Positions 32,224-45,074 of a stretch of DNA of 64,000 nt are shown in pieces (the stretch's first letter is position 1; every line of letters starts with the position of its first letter). The stretch is taken from contig NC_090448.1 in the NCBI RefSeq assembly GCF_031143425.1, positions 534,086,313 to 534,150,312 on the forward strand, read 5' to 3'. The notes beneath the pieces were generated by a model, which worked only from the letters and a program-made list of their open reading frames with translations, had not been told where the DNA came from and made no database searches. A program made the position numbers and the translations under genes. The stretch is from Pleurodeles waltl. Its lineage: Eukaryota > Chordata > Amphibia > Caudata > Salamandridae.

Positions 32224-35200
32224 GATGATCAACGCAGGTGGTGACCCCCAGCCTTCACGTTGGAGGAGTTGGAGAGGCTCGTGGGTGGGGTCCTGCCCCT
32301 GTATGGGCAGTTGTATGGGCCTCCAGACCAACAGGTGAGTACACCGTGGGTACATTGCATGTTACATGGCTGCATGGAGATGTCGGTGTGTGCTGGCAGT
32401 GTGTCATTTGGGGGGTACAGCTGGTGGCAGGGTGAATGTAGGGGTATGGGTCATGTGTGTGCCTGATGAGGGGCTAATGCAGTTTGTAGGCCATATGTGT
32501 GACAGGCTGGATAGTCTGGTTCATGGTGTCCTGAGACGCTGGGCCCAGAAGACCGCAGAGGCCCAGCTGAGGACGGCCTCCCAATGAGGGAGGGGTGCCC
32601 GTCGGAACCTGACCCCCTGATGGCCCGCATACTGGCAGTGGCCTACCCAGGACTGTATGGGCACTTGAAGGCATCTCAGCAGCCACAATGGGGTGAGTAC
32701 AGTGTGTTTGACAACCATCTCTGTGGTGTAGGGTACTAGACATTGCTGTGTGGTCCAGGTTGGGTTTCTAGGGAGAAATGCATGTTTATGATAGCTAGGT
32801 AGCTGGCTTTCCATGTCAGACAGGGTTTAGTTGGTCCCAGTTGGTGTGTAGCTGGCAGTGTTTGGCTCCTACCTGCTGTGTTACTTAGCCAATGGTATGC
32901 AAGTGTGGTCTATACTGCCCATTCTCAATCTCAGTGTGTGACAGTGATGTGTATGTCATCTGTGCTGTTGGTGCTGTGATTGACCCTGTGCTCCCTTTCT
33001 TTAACCCCCTTCTCTCTCCTTTTGTCATCCTGTCCATATGTGCATTAGCATCATCTTGCGTGGGTGCAGGGGCACCGACGAGCGAGGGAGCTGCAACCCG
33101 TGGGACCCAGGAAGCAGAGTCCATTGACGGTGAGGGAACTAATGGGACGGAGGGCGAGGGGAGCACCACGGCTGGGACAGGAGCTGATACCACTAACTCT
33201 GATTCCTCCTCCGATGGAAGCTCCTTGGTGGTGGTGGACCCCTCTGGGACCACCCCAGCTACAGGTTCTACCACCACCCCCCTACCAGCACTGCTCTCCC
33301 AGTAGCCCCCCACTGAGTTGCCCCTGCCCGCTGACCCAGGAGGGTGTGCATCTCCTTTGCCCCAGGCACCTCAGGCCCTGCCCCAGTCAGCCCTGCTGCC
33401 CTCAGTGAGGAGGCTATTGACCTCCTGAGATCCATCTCTGTAGGGCAGTCAACCATAGTGAATGCCATCCATGGGCTGGCATCCCAGATGCAACAATGTA
33501 ATTCATTGCTGGAGGGCATTCACAGTGGCTTGGTGGCCCTACAGAGATCGTTTCAGGCTCAGGCTTCCTCTCTGATGGCAGCCAGCATCCCTGTTTCTTC
33601 CGTCCCCCTCTAACTACCACTTCCCAGTCCCAGTCTCCTCACCCCCAACCCATCCCATGCACATATTCAGACAAGCATGTACACAAAACATCACACTAGA
33701 CTCACACAGACAAACACAGGCAGCACACTTCAGTCCATAAGCACTCACACAGCCAACATCCAGATCCACCCACAACATCATCCAGACATGCACCCCACAC
33801 ACCACAGGCGCGGTCCCCACCATCACCATCACCACATCATGCAGCACACCCACCTCAATTGCAGACACCACCACAACATCCATCCACACGCCCTGTTTGT
33901 CCTCCCCCACCCTGTCAGCCTCCCCTCCAAAGACAAACGCTCGCACTCAGACCCCAACAGCCATCCACCTCACACACGCACACTGTCCATGCACCTGCAC
34001 CCAAGTACAGCACACCTCCTCCTACAACCACTCCCACTACCTCCACTTCACCCCTCCTCTCACATCTTGCCCAATCGATCCTAAGAAGCTTTTCCTAGCC
34101 CGCCTTGACCTCTTCCTTTCCGCCACTGTCCTGCCCGTAAGAGGAAGATCCCACCCTCCCAGCCCAGTATCTCAAGCACCCAGTCTGACACAGTTCCACT
34201 CCAAAGTCTCCAGCTGCCACTAAGGGGCACATGAGCGTGACGCAGGCCCCCCCCCGCCCCAAGGACTCTCCTCCGCCCCCAAAACTGAGGGCTAAAGTGC
34301 CACCCTCTCCAAACAGACAACCAAGACCATGGAGCCACCTCCAAAATCTAGGGCCAAGGAGACCCCTCCCAAGACCAAGGCCAAGGAAGCCTCTCCCAAA
34401 ACCAAGGCCAAGGAGACCCCTCCCAAGAAAAAGGCCAAGGTGGCCCCTCCCGAAACCAAGGCGGCCAAGGAGGCCCATCCCAAAACCAAGGCTAAGGAGA
34501 CGCCTCCCAAAATCAAGGCTCAGGAGGTCCCTCACAAAACCAAGGCCAAGGAGGCCACTCACAAACCTGAGCCCAAGGAGCCCCATCCCAAACCTGAGAC
34601 TAAGGAGGCTCCTCACAAAACTGAGCTCTTGGAACCCCATCCCAAAACAGAGGGCAAGAAGGCCCCTCCCAAAACTGAGCCTAAGGAGTCCCATCATGAA
34701 CCACAAGCCAAGGAGGCCCCTCACATGACTAAGCCCAAGGAGCCCCATCCGGACCAGAGGGCAGGGAGCCCCCTCCATCACCAGAGGGCAAGGGGCCCCC
34801 TCAGTAACCAGTGGGCAAGGAGCCCCCTCAGTAACCAGTGGGCAAGGAGGCTCCTCCAGAACCAGTGGACAAGGAGCCCCTTCAGTAACCAGTGGGCCAG
34901 AACTCCCCCCAGAACCAGTGGGCAAGGAGCCCCCTCAGTAACCAGTGGGCAAGGACCCCCTTTAGAACAGTGGGCAAGGAGCCCCCTCAGTAACCAGTTA
35001 GCAAGGAGCCCCTTCAGAACCAGTGGGCAAGGAGCACCCTCCAGAACAAGTGGGCTAAGAGTCCCCTCCAATGAGATGCCCCCACAACCCACCTCACCTC
35101 GCCCCCTCAGTAACCAGTGGGCAAGGAGGCTCCTCCAGAACCAGTGGGCAAGGAGCCCCTTCAGTAACCAGTGGGCCAGAACTCCCTCCAGAACCAGTGG

Positions 35201-35400
35201 GCAAGGAGCCCCCTCAGTAACCAGTGGGCAAGGACCCCCTTTAGAACAGTGGGCAAGGAGCCCCCTCAGTAACCAGTGAGCAAGGAGCCCCTTCAGAACC
35301 AGTGGGCAAGGAGCACCCTCCAGAACAAGTGGGCAAAGAGTCCCCTCCAATGAGATGCCCCCACAACCCACCTCACCTCGCCCCCTGAGGTGCCTACCCA
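32224..35400 (+). pseudogene. H3 MybA pseudogene with Lys/Pro repeat tail
   Basis: Exon 1 (about 32224-32334, donor GTGAGTAC) and exon 2 (about 32490-32692, its 5' part lost or scrambled) encode the damaged Myb/SANT domain. Exon 3 starts near 33071 and contains the conserved EEAIDLLRSISVGQS helix (about 33405-33450). Its tail from 34231 onward is a long array of PPKTKAKE-like octapeptides in one frame. There are frameshifts near 33310 and 33610. The tail repeat has no sequence relation to the tails of H1 or H2. Confidence 0.7.
34823..35380. repeat. 279-bp tandem duplication in H3 MybA region
   Basis: The units 34823-35101 and 35102-35380 are nearly identical. Each is itself made of shorter CCAGTGGGCAAGGAGC-type repeats. 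The few differences suggest the duplication is much younger than H3 itself. Confidence 0.9.
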
Positions 35401-36160
35401 TTTCCAACATGATGTCTGTGAAGAGTGGAGTCTTGATGTTATCAGGAGTCAAGTTGGGGCTTGGACTTTGCTCTGTGGGCATTAGAGACTTTGGACTGGC
35501 CTTTGAGCCTGCATGTATATATGTAGTTGTGTATGTTTTGGGATTTTGAATATTCATCCAACAAGATTACAGTTGTTGGAACAGAGGTATGTGTCCTGGC
35601 TTTCTTTGCTCCTGGGTACTGTTACAGTCGATTTACTCTGCAGCTGGTTCTGGGAGTGTGTGTAGTGTGTGTTATGTGTGTGTGTTACTCTCCCCTCCCT
35701 TCCTCCCTCCTTTGTGTGCTAGGCAGCTGTACTCACCGTCGTCGTCTTCGTCGGCGTTGGTGCTCTAGGACGGCCATAGCGTGGTACAGCATCGGGAAGA
35801 CTTGCAGTTCTGGTTCTATGGTGGCCGCGGACTCCTCTGTGTACCTGGAGGTGAGCATCTCCTTTTATATGATGTGTTTCCGCCAGGCTTTTGATGTTGT
35901 TGCTATCGCCCCGGAAATCTTGACGGTGTGCTATGTCATAATATAGTAGGCGGAACCTTGTCTTCCGCCTGCCTGTAGGTGGCTAACGCCGTGTTCAGTA
36001 GTTGTACCGCGATGACGGTTGGTGTGATACATTGGCTACCCATGGGAGGGTTCACCACCATGGTCATTATTTGGCATCATTACCGCCGGCCTGGCGACAG
36101 TACTACTGCCATTGCCGGCGTGGCGGTGACCTGACCACCAAGGTCATAATGACCACCTAA

Positions 36161-37109
36161 ATGTACAGCAACTCCATTTCCTACTCTTAACCTCTATGAG
36201 TCTCTTGAGAACAGTATGCTCAGCATGAACAGCACTGAGTAGCTGGACATACAGCAAGTGCTAGGGCCTGTCCATTGAGGCCTTGTGTTACTCCCTGCCC
36301 ACATTATTCTTCTCTCACACTGAGTGCACTGGCACATCAGGTCCCTCCAGTCATGGATTATATCAGATCATTGGCAGTCATGCAACACATGTCACATGGC
36401 ACACTGGCAGTGTAAGTGAGAACCCTTAGATCACTTCAAAGAACAGGGCACCATCCAATGCTAACACTGATTGCGGAGTTTACAGTAGACTGCAGTTGAT
36501 GATTCTTCTCATTGCCATGCACCATAGTTGCACAATAGGGAATGGGTTGACCAGATAAATGTGGCCGCAGGTCCTTTTTGGTGCAACGTGCCTCTGGGAG
36601 GCAGGGTGGCAGGGTGAACCACTTCAGATTAAGGGTCAACTCATGCACTGTCCGATTGGCAATTCCACACTAGATAATGCTTCAATCACTCCCAGGCTTG
36701 GGGAATCCAATGAACACTTAAGGCCAGTGAGGGTAACTTGGGGTGTGCACTACTGCAACAGGGCACTTCATCAGCTCCAGTCAGTGCTGTCAATGTAGGT
36801 GTGGGTTATGTTTGCTTGTGTAAAGTCCATTGTGCTTCTTTTGAGAAGCACCTCCACTAGGCCATTGTTACTGGGCTTTCCCGCCTGGCAGACTTCCTCT
36901 GGAATTGATGCCACTCTGATCAGACAGATATACTCATTTTCAAGGCAATCCTACAGTTCCCCTCCAACAAGTTCTTGCAGCCCTCTTCAGGTGCTGCCCC
37001 CTCACTTCTTAGAGACTAGCTGTCAGCGACACAAGCGGTAGATCTCAGACGTTTTGCTGACACTCTGTAGAAGGTCACCTACATCAGACAATGAGAAGTC
37101 TTGGAACAC
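36161..37109. other. spacer between H3 and H4
   Basis: About 950 bp of moderate composition, without genes, terminal repeats or long palindromes that I can see. It separates two Harbinger copies in opposite orientation. Confidence 0.5.
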
Positions 37110-38245
37110 TTTGGCTCTCAGTACAAACCTGGCAGTTGGTGATAAAGTGGCGGTAACTACCGTCAAATTATGACCATGGCAGAAAGATCTCCGATAGACA
37201 GCCAATGTACCACACTGACCGCCAGGGCGGAAACAACAGCCACCACGGTGGTAGCCGCCTACAGCCAGGCGGAAGTCAAAGTTCCGTCCACCATATCATG
37301 ACACCACAATCCGCCACCTTTTCCAGGTTGGTACGAATGACATCAAAAGCTTGGCGGAAACTGAGCTCAGAAGGGAAAGGACTCACCACTGGAGACACAG
37401 GGAACAACCACGCCGCCATGGAACCTGAACTGCACGACTTCCCCATGATCTACGTTGTGCTCCACCACGAACACCAACGCCGGAGTAGACGACGACGGTG
37501 AGTACAGATGCCTAGCACACAAGGGAGGAGGGGAGGAAAAAGAGAGTGACACACACACGGACAACACACACCCCACACACACACACCATACACACAACCA
37601 GATGTATTATAAAAAAAAAATTGCCCCATCACTCGGCTGAATAATGCAAGGACAAAACGATTTCGCAAAAGTGAATGTAATGAGATCCACACAGTATGAA
37701 AAATAAGTTAGGCAAGATAATATATATATACATATGTACAGAAAAAGGGACACAGCCCAGTCCACAATGTTCGTAGGCCACATGGCCACAGGTCAAAGTC
37801 CAAGGCCACACGTCACCTGCTTCAACACGGAGAGAACACTGCATGGGACATAAGTTGGTAAATAGGCAGGCAGCTCAGGGGGAGATGTTACAAGACCACT
37901 GGTTCTGGAGGGGGCACGTGCCCTGTGCTTGATCCTGGGGAGTGATGGGCATGTGGGTGTCATACCCACTGGTTCTGGAGGGGGGCAACGTGTCCTGTGC
38001 TTGATCCTGGGGAGTGATGGGCCACAGTCTCTAAGGTGGGTTTTAGAGGGGGCAACATGCCCTGTGCTTGATCCTGTGGAGTGCAAGGCCACAGCCTCTC
38101 AGCTGGGTGTCATACCCACTGGCTTTGGAGGGGGCAGGCCGCCCAGTAGCCCATGGAGGCAGGATTACATACCATCCACTGGCGGTGATGGCTGCACAGT
38201 GGTGGTGCCGCTGTTGGGGGGAGGCTCCTGCCCATCCCCTGCAAC

Positions 38246-40712
38246 CTAGGATGGCTGCACACCCATGGTTGGAGGTGGGGGCTCCGTCACCTTTCCTGCC
38301 CCAGGCCCCTTGGTCGTCCTACCTGCTGGTGCAGGATCCTTGGTCTTCCTGGCAGCTGGGGTAGGCTCCTTTCCCTTCTTGACTTCTGGTGCAGGCTTCT
38401 TAGTCTTCCTGGCAGCTTGGGCAGGCTCCTTTCCCTTGAAGCTGCCTGATGCAGGCTCCTTCACCTTCAGGACATGTGACCTGGATCCCTTTCCCCACGA
38501 GTGGGTGTGGTGATGACTGGGCCTGTGGACTGTGTGGCTGAGGTGCTTGGCTGGGTTCTCCCTACCCTGCCCGTATGTGCAGGACAGAGGGGAGGGGTAG
38601 GGAAGAGGTTAATGGTAGATAGGAACAGCTTTTTAGGGACATTGGGGTGGGAAGAGGGAGAAGGAATGGGAGTGGAGGATGAGGGAATGGTTGTTGGAGG
38701 TGTCTGTCTGCTGGTGCAGGTGCATGGACTGTATGCTGTTGTGAGGTGGATGGCTGATGGGTGTCTGAGTGCTTGCGTTTGTGTACTTTAGGAGGGGGGA
38801 CAGACACAGTGGGAGAGGACACAGGGGACGTGTGCATGGCTGTTGTTGAGGTGTCTGCCAGTGAGGTGTGTGTTCTGCTTGGTGTGGTGATGCTGGTAGT
38901 GGATGATTATCTAGTGCATGCAGGTGTGATTGTGGACGTAACTGGGTGGGAGGTGGAAGAGGAGGAGAGGGAGACAGTGTAAATAGGGGATGTTGGTGTG
39001 TCTGCAACTCAATGGTGTTTGTGTAAGTGCCTGTGGGATGAAGTATGGTGATTGTGTTTGCCTGTGCCACTCTTGGGTGTTGTCTGGTGTGCATGCTTGT
39101 CTGCCTGTGTGCTTGGGATGGGTTGGGGTTGAGGAGCATGGGACTGGGCAGTGGCAGTTGGAGGGGGGAGGGTAGAAACAGGGACAATGGCTGCCATTGG
39201 AGAGGAGGCTAGAGCCTGAATCGATCTCTGTTGGGCCGCCAATCCAGTGTAAATGCCCTCCAGGAATGCATTAGATTGTTGCATCTGGGCTGCCAGCCCC
39301 TGGATGGCATTCACAATGGTTGACTGCCCTACAGAGATAGATCTCAGGAGGTCAATAGCCTCCTCACTCAGGGCCTCAGGGCTAACTGGGGCAGGCCCTG
39401 TGGTCCCTGGGGTGAAGGAGATGCCCACCCTCCTGGGTGAGCGGGCACGGGCAACTCGATGAGGGACTGCTGGGAGGGTGGTGCTGGTACGGGGATGGCG
39501 GAAGTACCTGTAGCTGGGATGGTCACAGAAGTGTCCACCACCACCAGGGAGATTCCACCGGAGGAGGTATCTGTGTCAGAACTGTCCCCTCTGTGGTGCT
39601 CCCCTCACCCTCCATTGCACTGGTGCCCGCAGCATCAGTGGACTCTGCCTCCTGTGTCCTGTGGGATGCAGCTCCCTCCGTCGCCGGTGCCTCTGCTCCT
39701 CCATCAGCTGATGCTAATGCACATAAGGAAAGGATGACAAAACAAAAACAGGGGGGGAGAAACAAAGGATACACTTGGTCAATGGCTGCACCAACACCAC
39801 AGTTGGCGTACACAGCACCCTCACACACAAGGAACAGCCCTACGCAATATGCCATAGCACTACCAGAGAAATAGTTAGCGGCCAAGGCATGGGGAGGGGC
39901 ACACACCACCAAATGTAGCACACATGGGACCCACGCAGCCCTGACCAGTAGTGGATGCCTACGAGCTAGGTAGCAAGATTTTCCATTCTGAACCCTAGCC
40001 ACCAGGGGACCTATGCTGCAATGTCAGGCCTCGCCTAGGGCACCCACTGACACACATCCACCACCCAGATACCACCCTACCATGCGTAAGTTGTAATGAT
40101 GGGTACTGTACTCACCCCCTTGTGGCTGCTGTGATGCCCTAAAGCGCCCATCCAGCTCTGGATAGGCCACCGCCAGCAGGCGGGCCATCAGGGGGATCAG
40201 GGTTTGACGGGCACTCCATCCTCATTGGGAGGCTATCCCCAGCTGGGCCTCCGCCGTCTTCCATGCCCACCGTCTCAGGTCCTCCCACTGTTTGCGACAG
40301 TGGGAGCTCCACCTGCCAGAGACCCTCAGGGTCCACACGTCCTTGGCGATGGCACGCCATATACTCTTCTTTGATGGGCGCTGACCTGCAGAGGCAATAC
40401 ACACAGAAAAATAGATTTAGACAAACAATCCTGCCTGTTAAACATATGACCCACCATACCTGTTTCCATCACCATTTACACACACATGGCCCAGCACACA
40501 ACCTGTACGCCGCCCAGAGGACATCCACCCACCCCCCTTACACAAGGCCTTCACACACACAACTCCATTCATTCATGCCACATGCATCGCACCCACACTG
40601 TACTCACCTGTTGGTCTGGAGGCTCATAGAGCACCCCATCCACTAGTCTCTCCAAATCTCCAACTCCTCCGAAGTGAAGGCTGGGGCCCTTTCCCCGGGT
40701 CACATGGGCCAT
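38246..40712 (-). pseudogene. H4 MybA pseudogene
   Basis: Exon 1 is about 40712-40608, exon 2 about 40385-40116, and exon 3 runs from about 39707 to 38246. The Myb/SANT core (WHAIAKDV..W..RRWAWKTAEAQLG) is recognisable across shifted frames. The EEAIDLLRSISVGQS helix is at about 39375-39330. The Ser/Thr/Pro tail ends in repeats of the form KEPAPAARKTK (38464-38300). Several frameshifts interrupt it. It lies inside the transposase intron, antisense. Confidence 0.75.
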
Positions 40713-40849
40713 GGTAGGTTCCAGACACAGGTCACAGCAGCACATACAGTGTAGGTCCTCTCCTGTGGAAGGTCAGGTAGCAAGTGAGGAATCAGATAGA
40801 AAATGACAGTCACTTCCGCGGCGGTGCATACCGTCACCGACGGCGTAGC

Positions 40850-40895
40850 TCACCATTGGCCATTGTAACCCATAGGGCCCAATTATAACCAATGA
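40850..40895 (-). promoter_or_regulatory. CCAAT cluster upstream of H4 MybA
   Basis: It contains ATTGGCCATTG..CCCATAGGG..CCCAATTATAACCAATG, the counterpart of the H1 block at 11370-11425. Confidence 0.4.
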
Positions 40896-42511
40896 GGATT
40901 GCACGGGGGTTCCAGACTGGCTCCCGCACCTGCGCACAACGTCAGCGGAATTACCTCACTTCCACCTGTCCCTCCACACAGGACAGGTGGATGCCATTTC
41001 GGGGGGGGGGGCAGGCCCTTGAAAACTGCTGCATCACTAGTGATATTAGGACATACTGGACAAATTACACTGACCCATTACAAGTTAACAGGATGCAATG
41101 TTCAGTTGTAGCTACATTGCTCAGTTTGAGACCAGCTCCTCACTCTTTTGTCCCTTTGATTCCTACCGCTGTGGATGAATAGGAGATAGAGACATACCCC
41201 CATGTACAAACCCCTGGTGGACTTGGCAACACTGGAGGACAGGCACATTATCCTCACCTATAGACTTGACAAGGCCACAATCACAGAGTTGTGTGCCCAA
41301 TTGGAGCCTGACCTGATATCTGCTATCCGGCACCCCATTGGTATCCCCCCTCTTGTGCAAGTGCTATCAGTGCTCCATTTCCTTGCAACTGGTTCTTTCC
41401 AAGTGACAGTGGGCTTGGTAGCAGGAATGTCACAGCCAATGTTCTCAATAGTGCTGACAAGAGTGTTGTCTGCCCTGATTAAACACATGTGCAGCTACAT
41501 TATTTTCCCCCAGGTTTAAGATTTGGCCACAGTGAAGGCTGAGTTCTATGCAATGAGACATATCCCCAACATAATTGGGGAGATTGATGGAACACACATA
41601 GCATTTGTCCCCCCGCCAGAATGAACAGGTGTTCAGAAATAGGAAGAGTTTCCACTCTATGAATGTACAGATGGTGTGCCTTGCGGACCAGTACATCTCC
41701 CTCGTAAATGCTAAGTATCAAGGTTCGGTGCATGATGCATTTGTCCTGAGAAATAGCAGCATCCCAAATGTGATGGCCCAACTACAGAGGCACACGGTGT
41801 GGCTAGTAGGTGAGCCCTGGTTCCTAGCCAGTATATGTTGGTGTATGGGTATGGTGTGGGCCATATGGGATAGTGTGTAGCTAAATATTGTTCCTCAATA
41901 TTTCAGTTGACTCTGGTTACCCCAACATATCATGGCTGCTGACCCCTGTGAGGAATGCCAGGACAAGGGCAGTAGAACGTTTTAATGAGGCCCATGGGCG
42001 AACCAGAAGGATAATTGAAAGGACCTTTGGCCTCCTGAAGGCCAGGTTCCGGTGCCATCTGACAGGTGGATCCCTGTGCTACTCACCCAAGAAGGTCTGC
42101 CAGATAGTGGTGGCATGCTGCATGTTGCATAACCTGGCCCTCAGGCGCCATGTCCCATTGCTGCAGGCGGAGGAGGCTGGAGATGCCTGTGTGCCAGCAG
42201 TGGACCCTGTGGACAGTGAGGAGGAGGAGGCAGAGGATGAGGATGAGGACAACAGAACATCTGTGATCAGACAATACTTCCAATGACACACAGGTAGGAC
42301 AGTGTTACTTCACATTTCAATGACATTTGTCTGAATTTGTGTGGCACTGGTATGCTGAGATTTCCCACTTCTATGTCCACTTACTGTTCCCTGTGCCAAT
42401 TCATTTTGCAGATGTTGGTGAGCTCACATATACTCCTGGTGTGATCACTGCATCCAGCTACAGGTCATTAATCTATGCTCATTCTATGTACAGTTCATTT
42501 GCAATGTTTGC

Positions 42512-42629
42512 ACCTGTTTAAAAAAAATACATATTTGAAATACATGACATACTCCAAATAGATTTTTGTCAAAGGGTGTTTATTGAAGTGCTAACATATA
42601 GGGGGAAAGTTCAATGGGATGGGGTGATG
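42512..42629. repeat. left copy of 117-bp duplication flanking A2
   Basis: 118 bp, matching 53104-53220 except for one G indel and one T/G change. In H1 the equivalent sequence is continuous (TGTTTATTTAAGTGCT..), so this is H4 sequence duplicated on insertion of A2. Confidence 0.9.
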
Positions 42630-45074
42630 TTACCCCTTGTTCAAGCAAGGACCCTCACTCTAGTCAGGGTAAAAGAGAATCAACCTCAGCTAACCCCTGC
42701 TTACCCCCTTGGTAGCTTGGCAGAGCAGTAGGCTTAACTTCAGACTGCTAGGTATAAAGCATTTGTACCAACACACACAGTAACTTAATGAAAACACTAC
42801 AAAATGACACAACACAGGTTTAGAAAAATAGGAAATATTTATCTAAACAAAACAAGACCACAACGACAAACATCCACAATACACAAGTCACGTTATAAAT
42901 TTTTAAAGATTAAATTCAAAAATAGCGCTTAGAAACACAAAGTGCTTCGATGAGGTGTTAACACGGTGTCGTGACGGAGTCGTTCCCAACAATCCGACAC
43001 CAACGGCGCCGACCACGGAGTTATGCGGACCCCCAGGTACAGTACCTTGGTGAAGAATGAAAACAAGCTGCGTCTGTGCGAAATGTTGAATCTGCGCACT
43101 TGGAGCGGCGTCAGTCACGACGTGGTGCGGCGACTTCCACAAAGTCGCTGACTTCGGCGGGGCTGCAGCGGTGTCGGGCGTGCGAAGGTCATCGTGTTCT
43201 AGCAAAGATCACGGAGTAGGTTGCAGGCGACGACACTGGATTCAGCGGCAGCGGAGGTCTGGAGTTGTCCGAAGTCGATTCCCTTGAATTTTCAACAGCT
43301 TTTCCTTTCAAGGGCCCAGGGACTGGATAGGGCACCACTTGTCAGGGCAGGAGTCTCAGCAGAGAGTCCAGGTGCTGGTAAGGGAAGTCTTTGATGGCCC
43401 TGAGACTTCAAAACAGGGGGCAAGCTCAGTCCAAGCCCTTGGAGAGTTCTTCTCAAGCAGGAATGTACCAAAAAGTCCAGTCTTTGTACCCTTGCACAGG
43501 CAGAAGCAGCAACTGCAGGACAGCTTCACAAAGCACAGTCCCAGGCAGGGCAGCACTCCTCCTCAGCTCTTCAGCTCTTTTCCAGGCAGAGGTTCCTCTT
43601 GATTTCCAAAGTGATCTAAAGTCTGTGGTTTTGGGTGCCCTTAGTATACCCAATTTCTCCTTTGAAGTAGGCCTACTTCAAAGTAAAGTCTCTTTTGAAT
43701 GTGAAATCCTACCTTGCCCAGGCCAGGCCCCAGACACTCAACAGGGGGTTAGAGACTGCATTGTGTGAGGGCAGGCACAGCCCTTTCAGGTGTGAGCGAC
43801 CACTCATCCCCTCCCTCCTAGCACAGATGGCTCATCAGGAAATGCAGACTACACCCCAGCTCCCTTTGTGTCACTGTCTAGTGTGAGGTGCAACCAGCCC
43901 AACTGTCAAACTGACCCAGACACGGAAATGGTATAAGCAAGAGAATGCTCACTTTCTAAAAGTAGCATTTTCAAACACACATACTAAAAGATGTATTTTT
44001 AAATTGTGAGCTCAGAGACCCCAAACTCTACATGTCCATCCGCTCCCAAAAGGAATCTACACTTTAATCAGATTTAAAGTAGCCCCCATGTTAACCTATG
44101 AGAGGGACAGGCCTTGCAACAGTGAAAAACAAATTTAGCAATATTTCACTGTCAGGAGATATAAAACACATTACTATGGTGGTCATTACAACCCTGGCGA
44201 TCGGTGTTAAAGCGGCGGTAAAACCGCCAATAGGCCAGCGAAAAAAAAAAATGGAATTACGACCATGGCGGAAACCGCCAACATAGACAGCCACTTTAAC
44301 ACTCCGACCGCCACGGCGGTACAAACAAACACCGCGGCAGTAACCGCCAACAGACAGGCGGAAGACAATGTACCGCCCACATTATTGCAAGCCACCAATC
44401 CGCCACCTTTTCCGGGGCGGATACACCGCGAACAAAAACACAGCTGAAACAGGACTTGGAGGGGAAAACGCTCACCTCTACACATCCCACGAGGAACCAG
44501 GACGCCATGGAACCAGAACTTCAGATTCCTCCAGCCCTTATCTTTCTGCTCCTCTACCGGGAGCACGAACGCCGGCGGCGAAGCCACGGGGAGTACTGCA
44601 TCTACGACACAGGGGACGGGGGGAAAAACAGTGACACACATGCAACACACAACAACCCCACCCCCACCCTCACACACAACAACACACACACTAATACATC
44701 ATGACACATCACAGTTACACCCCTCAACCCCCCCTGGAAGAATGCAAGGACAAAAGGAAATGAGTCGAATGATTGTAACATATACTAAGACAGTAATCAA
44801 ACATATATACATGTATTAAGATATTCACACTATAAACAAATATATACACCAAGAATACAAGTCCAAGGTATTCCACTATCATAGTCTGTGGACCACTGGG
44901 CCCAAAAGGCATAGGCGAGGCCCACACTCAATACCCGAACAAGACGGAGAGAACACTGCTGGGGCATCAGATAGAAATAAAGCAGGCACCTCAGGGGGAA
45001 GGGAAGGGGGGCACCTCAGCCGGATGAGTGCACGACGCCAGATCCACGAGGGGGCTCCATGCCCACTGTTCAAT

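Larger units (their letters stand above)
31218..35819 (-). pseudogene. H3 transposase pseudogene
   Basis: The predicted first exon at 35819-35737 keeps the EPELQ..EHQRRRRRRR pattern and a GTGAGT donor, but its start codon is ATA. The catalytic exon lies at about 32140-31688 (IGTIDGTHIAL at about 31915) and is followed by a 99-bp GT-AG intron (31687-31589) and the last exon to 31218 (acidic tail, QQYLK). The start of the catalytic exon (VYRPLVDL region) is deleted, and frameshifts occur near 32010 and 31880. The deletion also removes most of the spacer to MybA. Confidence 0.75.
21226..36157 (-). mobile_element. H3: Harbinger transposon, inverted, decayed, hosting G2
   Basis: The left end GGCCCTCATTATGAC and the right end (complement GGTGGTCATTATGACC) are terminal inverted repeats, with a perfect TAA duplication on both sides (21223-21225, 36158-36160). 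Without G2 it is about 7.57 kb. The order left to right is MybB (+), transposase catalytic exons (-), MybA (+), transposase exon 1 (-), which is H1 in reverse. All three genes are broken. Its MybB-end terminus differs from H1 and H2 (GGCCCTC in place of GGGGGTC) and matches H4. Confidence 0.85.
37418..42286 (+). pseudogene. H4 transposase pseudogene
   Basis: Exon 1 at 37418-37497 is intact (MEPELHDF..EHQRRSRRRR, donor GTGAGTAC). The catalytic exon (about 41190-41809) has lost its acceptor. It has a TAA at 41517-41519 where other copies read FPQVED, and a frameshift in the C run near 41610. A 97-bp GT-AG intron (41810-41906) is present, and the final exon to 42286 is open, with IERTFGLLKARFR and an acidic tail. 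Residues around IDGTHI and DSGYP are conserved. Confidence 0.8.

Noticed and set aside
34095..35557. Long minus-strand open frames rich in Gly/Leu opposite H3 MybA
   Set aside because: They are antisense shadows of the PPKTKAKE and CCAGTGGGCAAGG repeats, with no counterpart in other copies.
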